DNA of 64,000 bases from Cyclobacteriaceae bacterium (GCA_025808415.1 CP075525.1:2403501-2467500); one strand, 5' to 3'; numbered from the stretch's first letter, positions 52,282 to 62,177 are shown. Notes: generated by a model not told the origin, from the letters alone. Made by a program: numbers and translations.

Positions 52282-52645
52282 GTCATCACATTATCAAAGA
52301 GCCCAAATATCTGTAAAATTTTAAAAAATCAAATTTGACAAATCATTGATGATGGTTTGCTGATCGTGTAGCAACCCATTTTTATAGTTTGATAATGATG
52401 TTGAAAAGCGAGTATAAAACGTTGCACAAAGTGCTGATTAACAGTCGTATCAAGCCGGTTCCAAACCATGCTAATGCAAAACAAAAAATGCTTGAATTGA
52501 AATACCAGAAATGCATCATTAAAATTTATTAACGAAGGCACTGCAAGCGCAAATAATTGCGTATCGTGGCCACAAGCAGGCAAAAATTATTTATCCGGAA
52601 AGAATTTATATTTTTAGCGCGTTAACAAGCACTAATCAATCTTTC
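52282..52645. other. 364-bp divergent intergenic region between topA and the symporter gene
   Basis: This AT-rich gap must hold both divergent promoters. I see no open frame, no clear terminator and no tRNA. A TATATTTTTA stretch just before AGCGCG about 30 bp upstream of the symporter ATG is a weak -7 candidate; nothing convincing is seen for topA. GATAATGATG and ATGATGATGG fragments are present but do not form a strong repeat. Confidence 0.5.
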
Positions 52646-54040
52646 ATGAGCGAGCTTATTGCACAAATAGCAAACGAAATTTATACTCCCGTTGCTTTTC
52701 TTTTAATACTTGGCGGGCTGTTCTTTTTAGTTTTTTCACGCTTTGTGCAATACAAGTATTTCAAGCACGCCATTAACATACTGCGGGGCAAGTACGCCAA
52801 TCCCAACGATCCCGGACAGATTAATCCCTATCAGGCACTCTCTACAGCGTTGGCGTCCACGGTTGGCATGGGGAATATTGCCGGGGTTGCTGCAGCCATC
52901 ACATTGGGTGGTCCCGGGGCGCTCTTCTGGATGTGGGTTACTGCCTTAGTGGGCATGTCGACTAACTTTTTCACCAGTACACTTTCCGTGATGTATCGTG
53001 GCAAAGATTCAGCAGGTGAAATACAGGGAGGCCCTATGTACGTAATCCGCGAAGCACTTGGAAAAAAGTGGCAACCCTTAGCAATTCTATTTAGCGTGTG
53101 CTGCCTGATCGGTTGTTTACCGATTTTTCAAGCTAACCAACTTACACAGGCCATTGTAGATATTGGGATTGACGATGAGAAAATCAGGACATCCACCTTT
53201 ACGTTTGTTGGTTTTGTTATCAGCACACCAAAATTTATTATCGGAAGCACCCTCATGCTTATTGCAGGCGTTGTTATACTGGGTGGCATTCAACGCATTG
53301 GAAACTGGGCCGGTAAGATGGTGCCCATGATGATCATTATTTATTTTCTTTCTGTTTTCGGGATATTAATTATGCACCTGAACCAGATACCCCATTATTT
53401 ATGGATGATAATAGCCGATGCCTTTGCTGCAGAAAATTACAATGGCAGCCCGGCATTGGGAGGAATAGTCGGTGGCTTAATTATCATGGGTATCCGAAGG
53501 GCTTCTTTTTCTAATGAAGCCGGAATTGGAACAGCGCCCCTTGCTTTGGGGGCTTCCAAAAGTACAGAACCTATACGTGAAGGCCTTGTGTCTATGTTAA
53601 GCCCTGCGATCGATACATTAATCGTTTGCACATTGACAGCATTGGCAATACTGGCTACCGATGTGTGGCAAACTTCAGATGCGAAAGGTGTATCCCTTAC
53701 TGCGGCTGCCTTTCAAGCAGCAATGCCCGGGTATGGAAAGTACGTTCTGTTACTGTGCGCATTTTTCTTTTCCATTACATCTGTTTTCTCATACAGTTAT
53801 TATGGGAGTAAGTCGCTTTCATTTTTACTTGGTGTAAGGGCCAGCAAATGGTACAATTATTTTTATTTACTCACCATTGTACTGGGCGCAATCGCATCCA
53901 TGCACGATATCATGAACATCATTGATATTGCTTATGCGTTAATGGCTATCCCCACAATGCTGTCGGGGTTTGCACTAGCGCCTAAAGTGATGAAAGAAGC
54001 CAGACGCTACTTTGCCGATTTGAAGAAGAACGAAGGTTAA
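52646..54040 (+). CDS. Alanine or glycine:cation symporter (AGCS family)
   Basis: A 464-residue secondary transporter with about ten membrane helices. Signatures are YQALSTALASTVGMGNIAGVAAAITLGGPGALFWMWVTALVGMSTNFFTSTLSVMYR and GGPMYVIREALGKKW near the N-terminus, and MGIRRASFSNEAGIGTAPLALGASKSTEPIREGLVSML, the AGCS consensus. It would import alanine or glycine with sodium. Its stop overlaps the convergent unknown gene by 4 bp. Confidence 0.94.
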   Translation: MSELIAQIANEIYTPVAFLLILGGLFFLVFSRFVQYKYFKHAINILRGKYANPNDPGQINPYQALSTALASTVGMGNIAGVAAAITLGGPGALFWMWVTALVGMSTNFFTSTLSVMYRGKDSAGEIQGGPMYVIREALGKKWQPLAILFSVCCLIGCLPIFQANQLTQAIVDIGIDDEKIRTSTFTFVGFVISTPKFIIGSTLMLIAGVVILGGIQRIGNWAGKMVPMMIIIYFLSVFGILIMHLNQIPHYLWMIIADAFAAENYNGSPALGGIVGGLIIMGIRRASFSNEAGIGTAPLALGASKSTEPIREGLVSMLSPAIDTLIVCTLTALAILATDVWQTSDAKGVSLTAAAFQAAMPGYGKYVLLLCAFFFSITSVFSYSYYGSKSLSFLLGVRASKWYNYFYLLTIVLGAIASMHDIMNIIDIAYALMAIPTMLSGFALAPKVMKEARRYFADLKKNEG

Positions 54041-55461
54041 GAAATTTCTACCGGGCGGGCATGATAATCAAAAAGGCCACGCTCCTTTATGGCTTCAGCT
54101 ACTTTGTGCGGAACATACTTTTCCCAGCCGGTGGCACCGTTTTTAATCATGGCCAAAACATTATCGGAGATAATATGCAGGTTTTTAACGTTGGCGTCTT
54201 GAATGTCCTCCAACTTGTTATTATCCATCAGGTACCTAAATAAATTTTTTAAGTTGACCGGAAGATCAACCTCAAAGTCATTCAGTGTTAACAATTTTTC
54301 TGAATCACGTATGAGTGCCGGATAGATGTAAAGCTTAACGTTAGTTCCAAACAACGATGCAAAGCATTCCAAAATTCCGCCACGGGTATTCTCATAGGTT
54401 TTTTCGTCAAAAACTTTTTGCAAGGCATTTATGCCCATGATAATACCGATTTTCTTGCCTTTGGTAATGCGCGAGAGGTAATCAACCAAGCGGTAATACT
54501 CGAAGTAATTTGAAATTAAAACGTGTTGACCCAGCGAGCATATAATATCGGCACGGTGCAGGAAATCGGTTTCATCAATCGTGCCGTCAGCACTCAAATC
54601 GTTTAGTGTAAGTTCGGTCAGTACCACAATTTTTGACCGCTCAACGTCTGGCTCGTGCTTGAACTTTCTCCGTGCGGCCAGCAGCATATCTACGTTTACA
54701 TGGGTGGGTGGACGGAACCTGCCGCGCAAAACCAACACATTTTTCTTATACAGCTCGTCTGATGGCTGCATCACTTCACCATCGGGACCAAACATAGCTG
54801 CTTTTGTCAAACCGTTTTTTACCAGCTTCAACGCCATCAACCGGTTATCCACATGTTTAAAATCGGGGCCGGTAATACGAAACATATCAATTTCAATCCT
54901 ACGGCCATGCAGGCCATCCAACAACGACATCAGTATTTGTTCAGGATCGCTGAAAAACGTACAGGCATAAATCATATTAACACCCACCACACCCAGTGCG
55001 TATTGCTGCTGCAATGGGTCGTTATCGTGCATTTTCACATGGATAACACAATCGTTGTATTCGGCCTTGGGTTGCAGCTGAAACCGCAACCCAATCCAGC
55101 CATGCGCCTGGTTGGTGCGTTCAAAATTCAAAATCTCAACCGTGTTGGCAAAAGCAAAAAAGCGGGTGGTCTCTACACGGTGCGGAAGCCGCTCGGCCAA
55201 TAATGGAAATTCATGCTCAAGCATTTTCATGAGGCGGGGCTCACACACGTAGCGTTCGCAGTACCCGTAAATAGCATCACTGAATTTCATGTCATAAGCT
55301 GACATGGTTTTAGCGATGGTGCCAGAAGCGCCACCTGCCTTGAAAAAATTTGCTGCTACCTCCTGCCCTGCTCCAATTTCAGCGAAAGAGCCGTAGACCT
55401 CTTTGCTCAAATTTATTCTGAGCGCCTTCTCTTGCGTGGTAAGTTTCCTAAATTCATCCAT
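54037..55461 (-). CDS. Conserved cytosolic protein of unknown function
   Basis: A 474-residue soluble protein without signal peptide or membrane helix. Ordered motifs are LSKEVYGSFAEIGAGQEVAANFFKAGGASGTIAKTMSAYDMKFSDAIYG (residues 20-70), ERLPHRVETTRFFAFANTVEILNFERTNQAHGWIGLRFQ (90-130), LHGRRIEIDMFRITGPDFKHVDNRLMALKLVKNGLTKAAMFGPDGEV (190-240), VLVLRGRFRPPTHVNVDMLLAARR (245-270), a middle with LTELTLNDLSADGTIDETDFLHRADI and a C-terminal IIMGINALQKVFDEKTYENTRGGILECFASLFGTNVKLYIYPAL. The GAGQEVA start looks like a nucleotide or cofactor loop. Similar proteins occur in cyanobacteria and Bacteroidota; some annotations call them NMN adenylyltransferase or TonB receptor, which I see no motif for. 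Confidence 0.8.
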   Translation of the reverse strand: MDEFRKLTTQEKALRINLSKEVYGSFAEIGAGQEVAANFFKAGGASGTIAKTMSAYDMKFSDAIYGYCERYVCEPRLMKMLEHEFPLLAERLPHRVETTRFFAFANTVEILNFERTNQAHGWIGLRFQLQPKAEYNDCVIHVKMHDNDPLQQQYALGVVGVNMIYACTFFSDPEQILMSLLDGLHGRRIEIDMFRITGPDFKHVDNRLMALKLVKNGLTKAAMFGPDGEVMQPSDELYKKNVLVLRGRFRPPTHVNVDMLLAARRKFKHEPDVERSKIVVLTELTLNDLSADGTIDETDFLHRADIICSLGQHVLISNYFEYYRLVDYLSRITKGKKIGIIMGINALQKVFDEKTYENTRGGILECFASLFGTNVKLYIYPALIRDSEKLLTLNDFEVDLPVNLKNLFRYLMDNNKLEDIQDANVKNLHIISDNVLAMIKNGATGWEKYVPHKVAEAIKERGLFDYHARPVEIS

Positions 55462-55602
55462 AACCCAACTGTTGATTAAAGCCCTGTTAAAAAAATCATT
55501 TCAAAGTTAAACAACCTATTAACGAACGCCCCATCCTTTATTGCTTTTTTGATAATTGACCTTTAAGGCCTATTTTTCCATCCTTACTTATATCTATAAC
55601 AC

Positions 55603-56991
55603 ATGGATTTACGCGGAGGTTTTACCAGCAGGATAGGATTTATACTGGCAGCGGCAGGTTCGGCCGTAGGCCTAGGCAACATCTGGAAATTCCCTTACGA
55701 AACCGGTCAGAACGGTGGTGCAGCTTTTTTGCTGATCTACCTAGCCTTAACCTTCTTATTATGCTACCCGGTTATGATTGGCGAGATCGCCATTGGCAGG
55801 GGGGCCGGGCTTGATGCCTTCGGTTCGTATTCTAAACTAGGAGGCAAAAAATGGGGTTACCTCGGTTTGTACGGTATCATCTGTGGAATTATGATCCTAT
55901 CCTTCTATAATGTTGTAGCCGGGTGGGCATTCGGTTATTTCCTTGAAATTTCATTTAGCGATTTGCTGGAGGAACAAAATTACGGGGCGTTTTTCGGGCG
56001 TTATGTGGTTGATTTCTGGGACAACCTGATTTTTTCCCTGTGCTTCATGTTTATCACTGCATTTATTGTTATTAAAGGAGTTCAAAAAGGCATTGAGCGG
56101 GCTTCCAAAATCATGATGCCCACGTTGTTTATCATTCTTATAGCACTCATTATATATAGCCTCACCCTGCCCAATGCTATGGCAGGAGTTCGGTTTTACC
56201 TGCTGCCCGATTTCAGTGAAATAACCATCGAGACCTTATACTCGGCCATGGGCCAGGCGTTCTTTTCATTATCGCTCGGTATGGGCGCCCTGATTACCTA
56301 TGGTTCGTATGTTGACAAAAACCAAAACATACTAAAATCGGCCGCCACCATTACATTACTGGATATTGCCGTGGCCTTCCTGGCGGGCTTGCTCATCTTC
56401 CCGTTGGTTTTTTCGCAAGGGCAATCGCCTGAACAGGGCCCTGCTTTGGTGTTTGTGGTGTTACCCGGAATTTTTCAGGCCATGGGGCCTGTGTTGGGCA
56501 AAATTATTGGCGGGGGTTTTTTCCTATTGCTTTGTTTTGCCGCGCTTACATCAACCATTTCTTTGCTTGAAGTACCGGTGGCCTATTTTGTAGATGAAAA
56601 GAAAATACCGCGAAAAATCAGCGTATGGACGTTGGCTACCCTGGTTTTTTTACTGGGTTTACCCAGCATGCTTTCACAAGGTGCGGTGAAAATGTTTTCG
56701 TCATTACCTTTTTATAACGGCAAATCAACCCTGGATTTTGTGAGCGAGGTGTTTTCCGATATCAGCTTGCCGCTGGGCGGATGTTTGATGACTTACTTTA
56801 TTGCCACCCGGTGGGGCACAAAAAATATGAGCGAGGAATTAGCGCATGGCAATCCTACCTACATAGGTTCATTTTATGAACGCTACATTAATTTTACCAT
56901 TCGCTACATATGCCCGGTATTGCTCGGTATATTTTCTCTCATGATCATTATTGACAAGTTTATTGGTTTTGACAAACTGGGATTGAAGTAG
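55603..56991 (+). CDS. Sodium-dependent neurotransmitter-symporter-family amino acid transporter
   Basis: A 462-residue LeuT/NSS-family transporter with about eleven helices. Helix 1 has the sodium and substrate site RIGFILAAAGSAVGLGNIWKFPYETGQNGGAAFLLIYL; helix 6 has MGQAFFSLSLGMGALITYGSYV. These are close to the family consensus. It would take up an amino acid with sodium. The ClC gene follows after 21 bp on the same strand, perhaps compensating charge or chloride movement (inference), as chloride is a co-substrate in some NSS members. Confidence 0.94.
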   Translation: MDLRGGFTSRIGFILAAAGSAVGLGNIWKFPYETGQNGGAAFLLIYLALTFLLCYPVMIGEIAIGRGAGLDAFGSYSKLGGKKWGYLGLYGIICGIMILSFYNVVAGWAFGYFLEISFSDLLEEQNYGAFFGRYVVDFWDNLIFSLCFMFITAFIVIKGVQKGIERASKIMMPTLFIILIALIIYSLTLPNAMAGVRFYLLPDFSEITIETLYSAMGQAFFSLSLGMGALITYGSYVDKNQNILKSAATITLLDIAVAFLAGLLIFPLVFSQGQSPEQGPALVFVVLPGIFQAMGPVLGKIIGGGFFLLLCFAALTSTISLLEVPVAYFVDEKKIPRKISVWTLATLVFLLGLPSMLSQGAVKMFSSLPFYNGKSTLDFVSEVFSDISLPLGGCLMTYFIATRWGTKNMSEELAHGNPTYIGSFYERYINFTIRYICPVLLGIFSLMIIIDKFIGFDKLGLK

Positions 56992-57012
56992 CAGGCATTT
57001 TTACCCTTCTCA

Positions 57013-58791
57013 ATGAATTCATGGTTAGGCAAACATGCACTTGTTTTAAACTGGCTTCAGCAGCGACTTAGCGAACGACAATTTTTAATTCTTTCCAGCG
57101 TGCTGGTGGGTTTAACGGCAGGTCTTGCTGCGGTACTTTTAAAGACACTTGTTCACTTTATCTACAAAGTAGTTTCCAGCGACTACAGTCTGCCTTTTCA
57201 ATTTTCGATTTACATCTTCCTTCCGTTTATTGGTTTACTACTCTCGGTATTCTATGTGCAACGATTTCACAAAGACACCTTTGATAAGGGGACTGTATTT
57301 GTACTTTACTCGATAACCCGCAAGTCAAGCTTACTGGCTCCCTTCCACATGATTGCCCATATCATTACCAGTGCCGTTACTATTGGTTTTGGAGGATCCT
57401 CTGGCCTGGAAGCACCTATTGCTACAACAGGTTCGGCCATTGGCTCGAACTATGCACGCACTTATCACCTGAATTACCGGCAACGAACACTGTTGCTTTC
57501 CTGCGGTGCTGCAGCGGGAGTTGCAGCAGCTTTTAACGCGCCTATAGCGGGCGTACTATTTGCCATTGAAGTACTGTTGCTTGACATCAGCGCCACCGCT
57601 TTTATTCCATTGATTATTGCGGCCGCGATGGGCGCCTTATGCTCCAACATCATTCTTCAGGATGGCATTCTGCTATCCTTCAAAACGCAAGTGCCTTTTA
57701 ATTTCCATAATGTTCCTTACTATTTATTGATGGCTGTTTTTGCCGGATTGATATCAACCTATTATTCAAGAACTTTTTTAAAGATTGACTCGTGGTTTAG
57801 TAAAAGGAAAAGTCCTTATACGAAGGCATTACTGGGAGGTATCATACTTGCAGTATTGATTCTGATGTTCCCTCCTCTTTTTGGTGAGGGCTATTCGAGT
57901 GTTATTGCACTGTCCGAAAAAAATACAGCCGCATTATTAAATACCAGTCTGCTTAAAGATTTCATCACCAATGAATGGATAATTCTGTTTTTTATAGGTT
58001 CGATTATGCTTATTAAGGCTGTAGCCGTAAGTGCCACTATAAGCAGCGGAGGAAATGGAGGTAACTTTGCCCCATCCTTAATGACCGGAGCTTTTCTGGG
58101 GTTTTTCTTCGCACGGGCTGTCAATCTTTCAGGGCTAGGCAAATTACCGGAAAGCAATTTTACCCTGGTAGCCATGGCTGGTGTAATGAGTGGAATACTG
58201 CATGCCCCACTCACCGCCATATTTCTTATTGCCGAGGTAACTGGAGGTTATGGACTAATGATCCCCCTCATGATTGTTTCCTCCATCAGTTATACCGTGG
58301 CTAAATTTATTCAGTCTGAATCCATTGAAAGCAGAAAACTTGCTGAACGAGGTGCTGAAATCATTCACGACCGGGACAAAAAAATTCTTTCTGATTTATC
58401 ACTATCTAATTTAATCGAAACCAATTTTCAAACGATTCAGGAAGCCGCCCGGCTTCGCGACCTGATTAAGGTGATTGAGAAAACAACACGAAGCATAATA
58501 CCTGTTATCACAGCGGATGGTAAACTTGCGGGTGTGGTGGAACTCAACTCCATTCGCGAAATTATGTTCAATACAGAATTGTATGACCAGGTATTGGTTA
58601 AGGAGTTGATGCGTAAATCGCCTGCAGTAATTGAACCTTTTGAATCGATGGATGAGGTGATGAAAAAATTTGATTCGACCGGGTCGTGGAATTTACCAGT
58701 TACCGAGAATGGGAAATACTTAGGGTTTATTTCAAAATCGAATATTTTCAATAAGTACCGCAGCTTGCTTATTGAAAAATCGATGCACTAA
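57013..58791 (+). CDS. ClC-family chloride channel/antiporter with CBS pair
   Basis: A 592-residue ClC protein. The membrane part (residues 1-430, with many helices) has the gating glutamate region GFGGSSGLEAPIATTGSAIGS (replacing GREGP), AAAGVAAAFNAPIAGVLFAIEVLL and the anion-pore motif SGGNGGNFAPSLMTGAFLG. Two CBS domains follow (about 455-590, DLIKVIEKTTRSIIPVITADGKLAGVVELNSIREIMF and FDSTGSWNLPVTENGKYLGFISKSNIFN), which may sense nucleotides. Gate Glu conservation permits H+/Cl- antiport. Its stop overlaps the convergent TerB-like gene by 4 bp. Confidence 0.94.
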   Translation: MNSWLGKHALVLNWLQQRLSERQFLILSSVLVGLTAGLAAVLLKTLVHFIYKVVSSDYSLPFQFSIYIFLPFIGLLLSVFYVQRFHKDTFDKGTVFVLYSITRKSSLLAPFHMIAHIITSAVTIGFGGSSGLEAPIATTGSAIGSNYARTYHLNYRQRTLLLSCGAAAGVAAAFNAPIAGVLFAIEVLLLDISATAFIPLIIAAAMGALCSNIILQDGILLSFKTQVPFNFHNVPYYLLMAVFAGLISTYYSRTFLKIDSWFSKRKSPYTKALLGGIILAVLILMFPPLFGEGYSSVIALSEKNTAALLNTSLLKDFITNEWIILFFIGSIMLIKAVAVSATISSGGNGGNFAPSLMTGAFLGFFFARAVNLSGLGKLPESNFTLVAMAGVMSGILHAPLTAIFLIAEVTGGYGLMIPLMIVSSISYTVAKFIQSESIESRKLAERGAEIIHDRDKKILSDLSLSNLIETNFQTIQEAARLRDLIKVIEKTTRSIIPVITADGKLAGVVELNSIREIMFNTELYDQVLVKELMRKSPAVIEPFESMDEVMKKFDSTGSWNLPVTENGKYLGFISKSNIFNKYRSLLIEKSMH

Positions 58792-59222
58792 GCTTTCGTG
58801 TACTTTTCACGCGCATATTCTTTCATTTCTTCCCACAAATCAGGTGGTGGCGGCAAGCCCCGGTCGAATTTATCCAACAGCCATGTAACAATTGCTTTTT
58901 GCATCTTAAATCGCTTGGCTACATCTTCGCAAAACTCAATTTCACGCTTCTCCACTTTGCCATCGGCATATACCATAAGCATTAAATCATAAAGCAGGTT
59001 CATCCGGTCGTGGAAATTATCCGGAATGTTCAGCTCAAACGTTTCTTTGGAATCGACAAGGTTTTGAATTTGCCAATCTTTCAATCCGTACTTTTTCCCG
59101 ATTTTAAAAAGGAGTTCAAGCTCCTTTTTATGGATGTTCCCATCGGCATTGGCCAGGGCTAACAGGTTTTTTAAGTGGTTCTTTTTGTAGGATAGATACT
59201 GGTGCTCGAAAAAACCTTTCAT
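58788..59222 (-). CDS. TerB-like helical protein
   Basis: A 144-residue all-helical protein. Two similar halves each contain a helix with acidic loop: LLALANADGNIHKKELELLFKIGKKYGL and LMLMVYADGKVEKREIEFCEDVAKRF. The ADGxIxxxE repeat is the metal-binding hallmark of TerB/DjlA-N-type domains. Proline cluster GLPPPPDLWEE near the end is linker-like. TerB proteins occur in stress and envelope contexts; tellurite resistance is not implied here because no other ter gene is near. It has its own start just after a hairpin that probably ends the upstream gene. Confidence 0.82.
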   Translation of the reverse strand: MKGFFEHQYLSYKKNHLKNLLALANADGNIHKKELELLFKIGKKYGLKDWQIQNLVDSKETFELNIPDNFHDRMNLLYDLMLMVYADGKVEKREIEFCEDVAKRFKMQKAIVTWLLDKFDRGLPPPPDLWEEMKEYAREKYTKA

Positions 59223-59258
59223 GGCTGTGGTTGCATTAATTGGCTTGGCAAATTAAAC

Positions 59259-59288
59259 AAACGAGGCTTTTGGTCAAAAGCCCCGTTT
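59259..59288 (-). terminator. Hairpin after the PD40 lipoprotein gene
   Basis: AAACGAGGCTTTT and AAAAGCCCCGTTT pair at 12 of 13 positions around a 4-base loop. In the minus direction the stem is followed by GTTTAATTT, a weak T-tract, so it is a moderate terminator candidate between the PD40 gene and the TerB-like gene. Confidence 0.5.
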
Positions 59289-59312
59289 GCATTACCCGGC
59301 ACCTATGTAAGG

Positions 59313-60407
59313 TTAGTCTACCCATTCAGCAATAAACAGATTGGTATCGCGGGTACCACCATTATTGCGGTTTGAGGAAAACACAAGGTATTTGCCATCG
59401 TACGAAAACATGGGGAATGAGTCAAATACTTCATCGTGCGAGATTCGCTCAAGCCCGGTTCCGTCTTCATTGATCATGAACAGGTTAAACTGGAAACCAC
59501 GCTGGCCATGATGGTTCGATGAGAAAATAATTTTTTTGCCCGATGGATGATAGAATGGCGCCCAGTTTGCCTTGCCCAGGTTTGTTATTTGCCTAAGTTC
59601 AGAACCATCAACATTGCAGACAAAAATTTCCATGTTGGTCGGTGCCACAAGTCCCCTGGAAAGGTAATCTTTATACTCTTTTATCTCTTCATCAGTTTTT
59701 GGACGTGACGAACGAAAAACAATTTTACTTCCATCAGGCGAAAAGAAGGCGCCACCATCGTAACCCAACTCGAACGTTATTTGCTTCACATCTGATCCAT
59801 CAATGTTCATGGTGTACAAATCCAAATCTCCATTGCGGGTTGAGGTGAAAACAATTTTGTCACCTTTTGGGGAAACCGTTGCTTCGGCATCATACCCGGT
59901 TTCGCGCGTCAGTTGCTTTACAATATTGCCTTTCAGATCGGCCACAAAAATATCGAACGAAGGAAAAATCGGCCACAGGTACTTGCCGCCCGGAACACGT
60001 TCAGGATCTGGTGGGCAGGCATCACCTCCCAAATGGGTGGAAGCATAAACAATAGTGGTATCGCCCGGTAAAAAATAAGAGCAGGTTGTGCGGCCCTTTC
60101 CTGTACTAAGCATAACGGGTTTGTTATGCTTCAAATCATCGTGACCAACTTTAGTAAAAAAAACCTGGTCGCACCCAACGCCCCAGGTTTTATAGTTAGA
60201 TTGGAATACCAGCATGGAATTGTCAAAACTCCAATATGCCTCGGCATTGTCGCCCCCAAAGGTTAACTGGCGAAGGTTTTTAAGGTGGGTTTCCTGTTCA
60301 TATTTTAAATTATCCGGTTGGTGTGTTTCTCCTACAGTCTCTCTTTTTGAAGTACACGAAAAGGCAAAACAAGCTGCGCTTAGGATAAGAAGTATTCGAT
60401 AGATCAT
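59313..60407 (-). CDS. TolB-like PD40 beta-propeller lipoprotein
   Basis: A 364-residue protein from ATG 60407 (MIYRILLILSAACFAFSC), where the Cys at residue 18 is the lipobox cysteine. The rest is a six-bladed propeller of TolB/PD40 type, with repeats such as GDKIVFTSTRNGDLDLYTMNIDGSDVKQITFELGYDGGAFFSPDGSKIVFRSSR and GKKIIFSSNHHGQRGFQFNLFMINEDGTGLERISHDEVFDSFPMFSYDGKYLVFSS. Such lipoproteins are abundant in Bacteroidota and bind proteins or peptides; no ligand can be given. Eight N-terminal residues of the longest frame are dropped. Confidence 0.88.
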   Translation of the reverse strand: MIYRILLILSAACFAFSCTSKRETVGETHQPDNLKYEQETHLKNLRQLTFGGDNAEAYWSFDNSMLVFQSNYKTWGVGCDQVFFTKVGHDDLKHNKPVMLSTGKGRTTCSYFLPGDTTIVYASTHLGGDACPPDPERVPGGKYLWPIFPSFDIFVADLKGNIVKQLTRETGYDAEATVSPKGDKIVFTSTRNGDLDLYTMNIDGSDVKQITFELGYDGGAFFSPDGSKIVFRSSRPKTDEEIKEYKDYLSRGLVAPTNMEIFVCNVDGSELRQITNLGKANWAPFYHPSGKKIIFSSNHHGQRGFQFNLFMINEDGTGLERISHDEVFDSFPMFSYDGKYLVFSSNRNNGGTRDTNLFIAEWVD

Positions 60408-60497
60408 TTTAGTTAAGTTAAGAAGCCGCAAAAGTATAAGGATGGAGGATTTAATTATACCCCATCACGAAAGATAAATACCGCTTGTTCCAGGCTG

Positions 60498-62177
60498 TCA
60501 GGCAGCCGCTGATGTTTCCTCTTTCAGTGCGCGCCTTAATATTTTGCCTACGTTGGTTTTAGGAAGTTCGTTTCGGAACTCATAATGGCGCGGCACCTTA
60601 TAGTTAGTAAGGTTTTCCCGTGCATAAGCTTTTACTTCGTCCTCTGTTAAGGATGGATCGCGCTTAACAATAAATACTTTTATGGCCTCGCCCGATTTTT
60701 CATCCTCCACACCAATGGCCGCGACTTCAAGTATCTTCGGATGGGCTGCCAACACGTTTTCAATTTCGTTGGGGTAAACATTGAACCCCGAAACCTTGAT
60801 CATGTCCTTTTTCCGGTCGACAATTTTGAAAAAGCCCTTTTCGTTCATAAACCCAATGTCGCCCGTGCGGAACCATCCTCCCGGGAAAAATACACCTGTA
60901 TTATCCTTTTGCCAATAGCCAGACATTACCTGGGGACCACGGGCGCATATCTCACCGATTTCGCCCTGTGGAACAAGGTTTCCGTCATCATCAAAAATAG
61001 CAACCTCCGTACTGGGCATGGGCAAGCCAATGGTTCCCATTTGGTGAGTGCCATCCAGTGGATTGCAACACAGTACAGGTGATGTTTCACTTAGCCCATA
61101 CCCTTCAACCAGGGGCTTGCCGGTAACCTGTTCCCATTTTTTTGCCACAACATCTTGCACGGCCATGCCACCGCCTACGGCTCCTTTCAGAAAGGAAAAG
61201 TCAAGTTTTGCAAAATCAGGGTTATTGAGCAGCCCGTTGAATAACGTATTAACCCCCGTGATAATAGAGAACTTATGTTTCTTCAACTCCTTCACAAAAC
61301 CGGGTATATCCCGCGGGTTTGTTATCAGAATGCTCTTTGCCCCTACGCTAAACATAAGCACACCATTTACGGTAAGTGCAAAAATATGGTACATGGGAAT
61401 AGCCGTAATAATTACCTCTTGAACACCCGGTGATTGTTTTAGGAACGGCTGGAACCAAAAGGTTACCATGGAGTTATGCGCAACAATATTGCCATGCGAG
61501 AGCTGAGCACCCTTTGCAACCCCTGTTGTTCCACCGGTGTATTGTAAAACGGCTGTATCATCAAATGTGATGGATGGTTTTGTAAAGGATACGGAAGCTC
61601 CTCTGTCAAGTGCTTCAGTAAAGGAAACGGCCGTTGGCAAGCTGTAAGCCGGCACCATTTTTTTTATTTTCCGCACAACAAAGTTTACCAGCCACCCTTT
61701 CAAACCACCCAGCATATCTCCCAACTGCGTAACAATAATATGTTTAATAGGTGTGTTAGCGATAATCTTTTCGAGGCTGTGCGCAAAATTGGCCACGATT
61801 ACAATTGCCTTTGCACCCGAGTCTTTAAACTGGTGCTCCATTTCGCGCGGTGTGTACAAGGGGTTGGTATTCACAACGATGAGCCCGGCCCGCAATGCAC
61901 CAAAAAAGGCTATCGGAAATTGCAAGACATTTGGCATTTGAATGGCTATGCGATCGCCCTTTTGTAAACCAAGACTTTGAAGGTACGCGGCAAAGTGTAA
62001 GGAAAGCCTGTCCACCTCAGCATAGGTCATGGCTTTACCCATGTTTTCAAAGGCAACACGGTCACTGAACTTCTTGCAAGATTTTTCAAACAAATCCGTG
62101 AGTGAATCATAGTCGTGCATATGGATTTCACTTGGAATTCCTGCGGGGTAATTTTTAATCCAGGGCGATTCTATCAT
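60498..62177 (-). CDS. fadD: Long-chain fatty acid-CoA ligase
   Basis: A 559-residue adenylate-forming enzyme that activates fatty acids with ATP and CoA. The AMP-binding P-loop is LQYTGGTTGVAKGAQLSH, A5 is GYGLSETSPVLCCNP, A7 is GWFRTGDIGFMNEKGFFKIVDRKKDMIKVSGFNVYPNEIENVLAAHP and the catalytic Lys (A10) is in PKTNVGKILRRALKEE. Length and motifs fit FadD. A -7 element and a perfect palindrome precede the start (62200-62225), suggesting repressor control. The ATG at 62177 follows the palindrome closely. Confidence 0.95.
   Translation of the reverse strand: MIESPWIKNYPAGIPSEIHMHDYDSLTDLFEKSCKKFSDRVAFENMGKAMTYAEVDRLSLHFAAYLQSLGLQKGDRIAIQMPNVLQFPIAFFGALRAGLIVVNTNPLYTPREMEHQFKDSGAKAIVIVANFAHSLEKIIANTPIKHIIVTQLGDMLGGLKGWLVNFVVRKIKKMVPAYSLPTAVSFTEALDRGASVSFTKPSITFDDTAVLQYTGGTTGVAKGAQLSHGNIVAHNSMVTFWFQPFLKQSPGVQEVIITAIPMYHIFALTVNGVLMFSVGAKSILITNPRDIPGFVKELKKHKFSIITGVNTLFNGLLNNPDFAKLDFSFLKGAVGGGMAVQDVVAKKWEQVTGKPLVEGYGLSETSPVLCCNPLDGTHQMGTIGLPMPSTEVAIFDDDGNLVPQGEIGEICARGPQVMSGYWQKDNTGVFFPGGWFRTGDIGFMNEKGFFKIVDRKKDMIKVSGFNVYPNEIENVLAAHPKILEVAAIGVEDEKSGEAIKVFIVKRDPSLTEDEVKAYARENLTNYKVPRHYEFRNELPKTNVGKILRRALKEETSAAA

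Noticed and set aside
54037-55461. Nicotinate-nucleotide adenylyltransferase or TonB-dependent receptor label
   Set aside because: No HxGH nucleotidyltransferase motif, no signal peptide, plug or barrel; I recall such labels on relatives but the sequence does not support them.
58788-59222. Tellurite resistance function of the TerB-like gene
   Set aside because: No other ter genes are near; TerB domains occur in many contexts.
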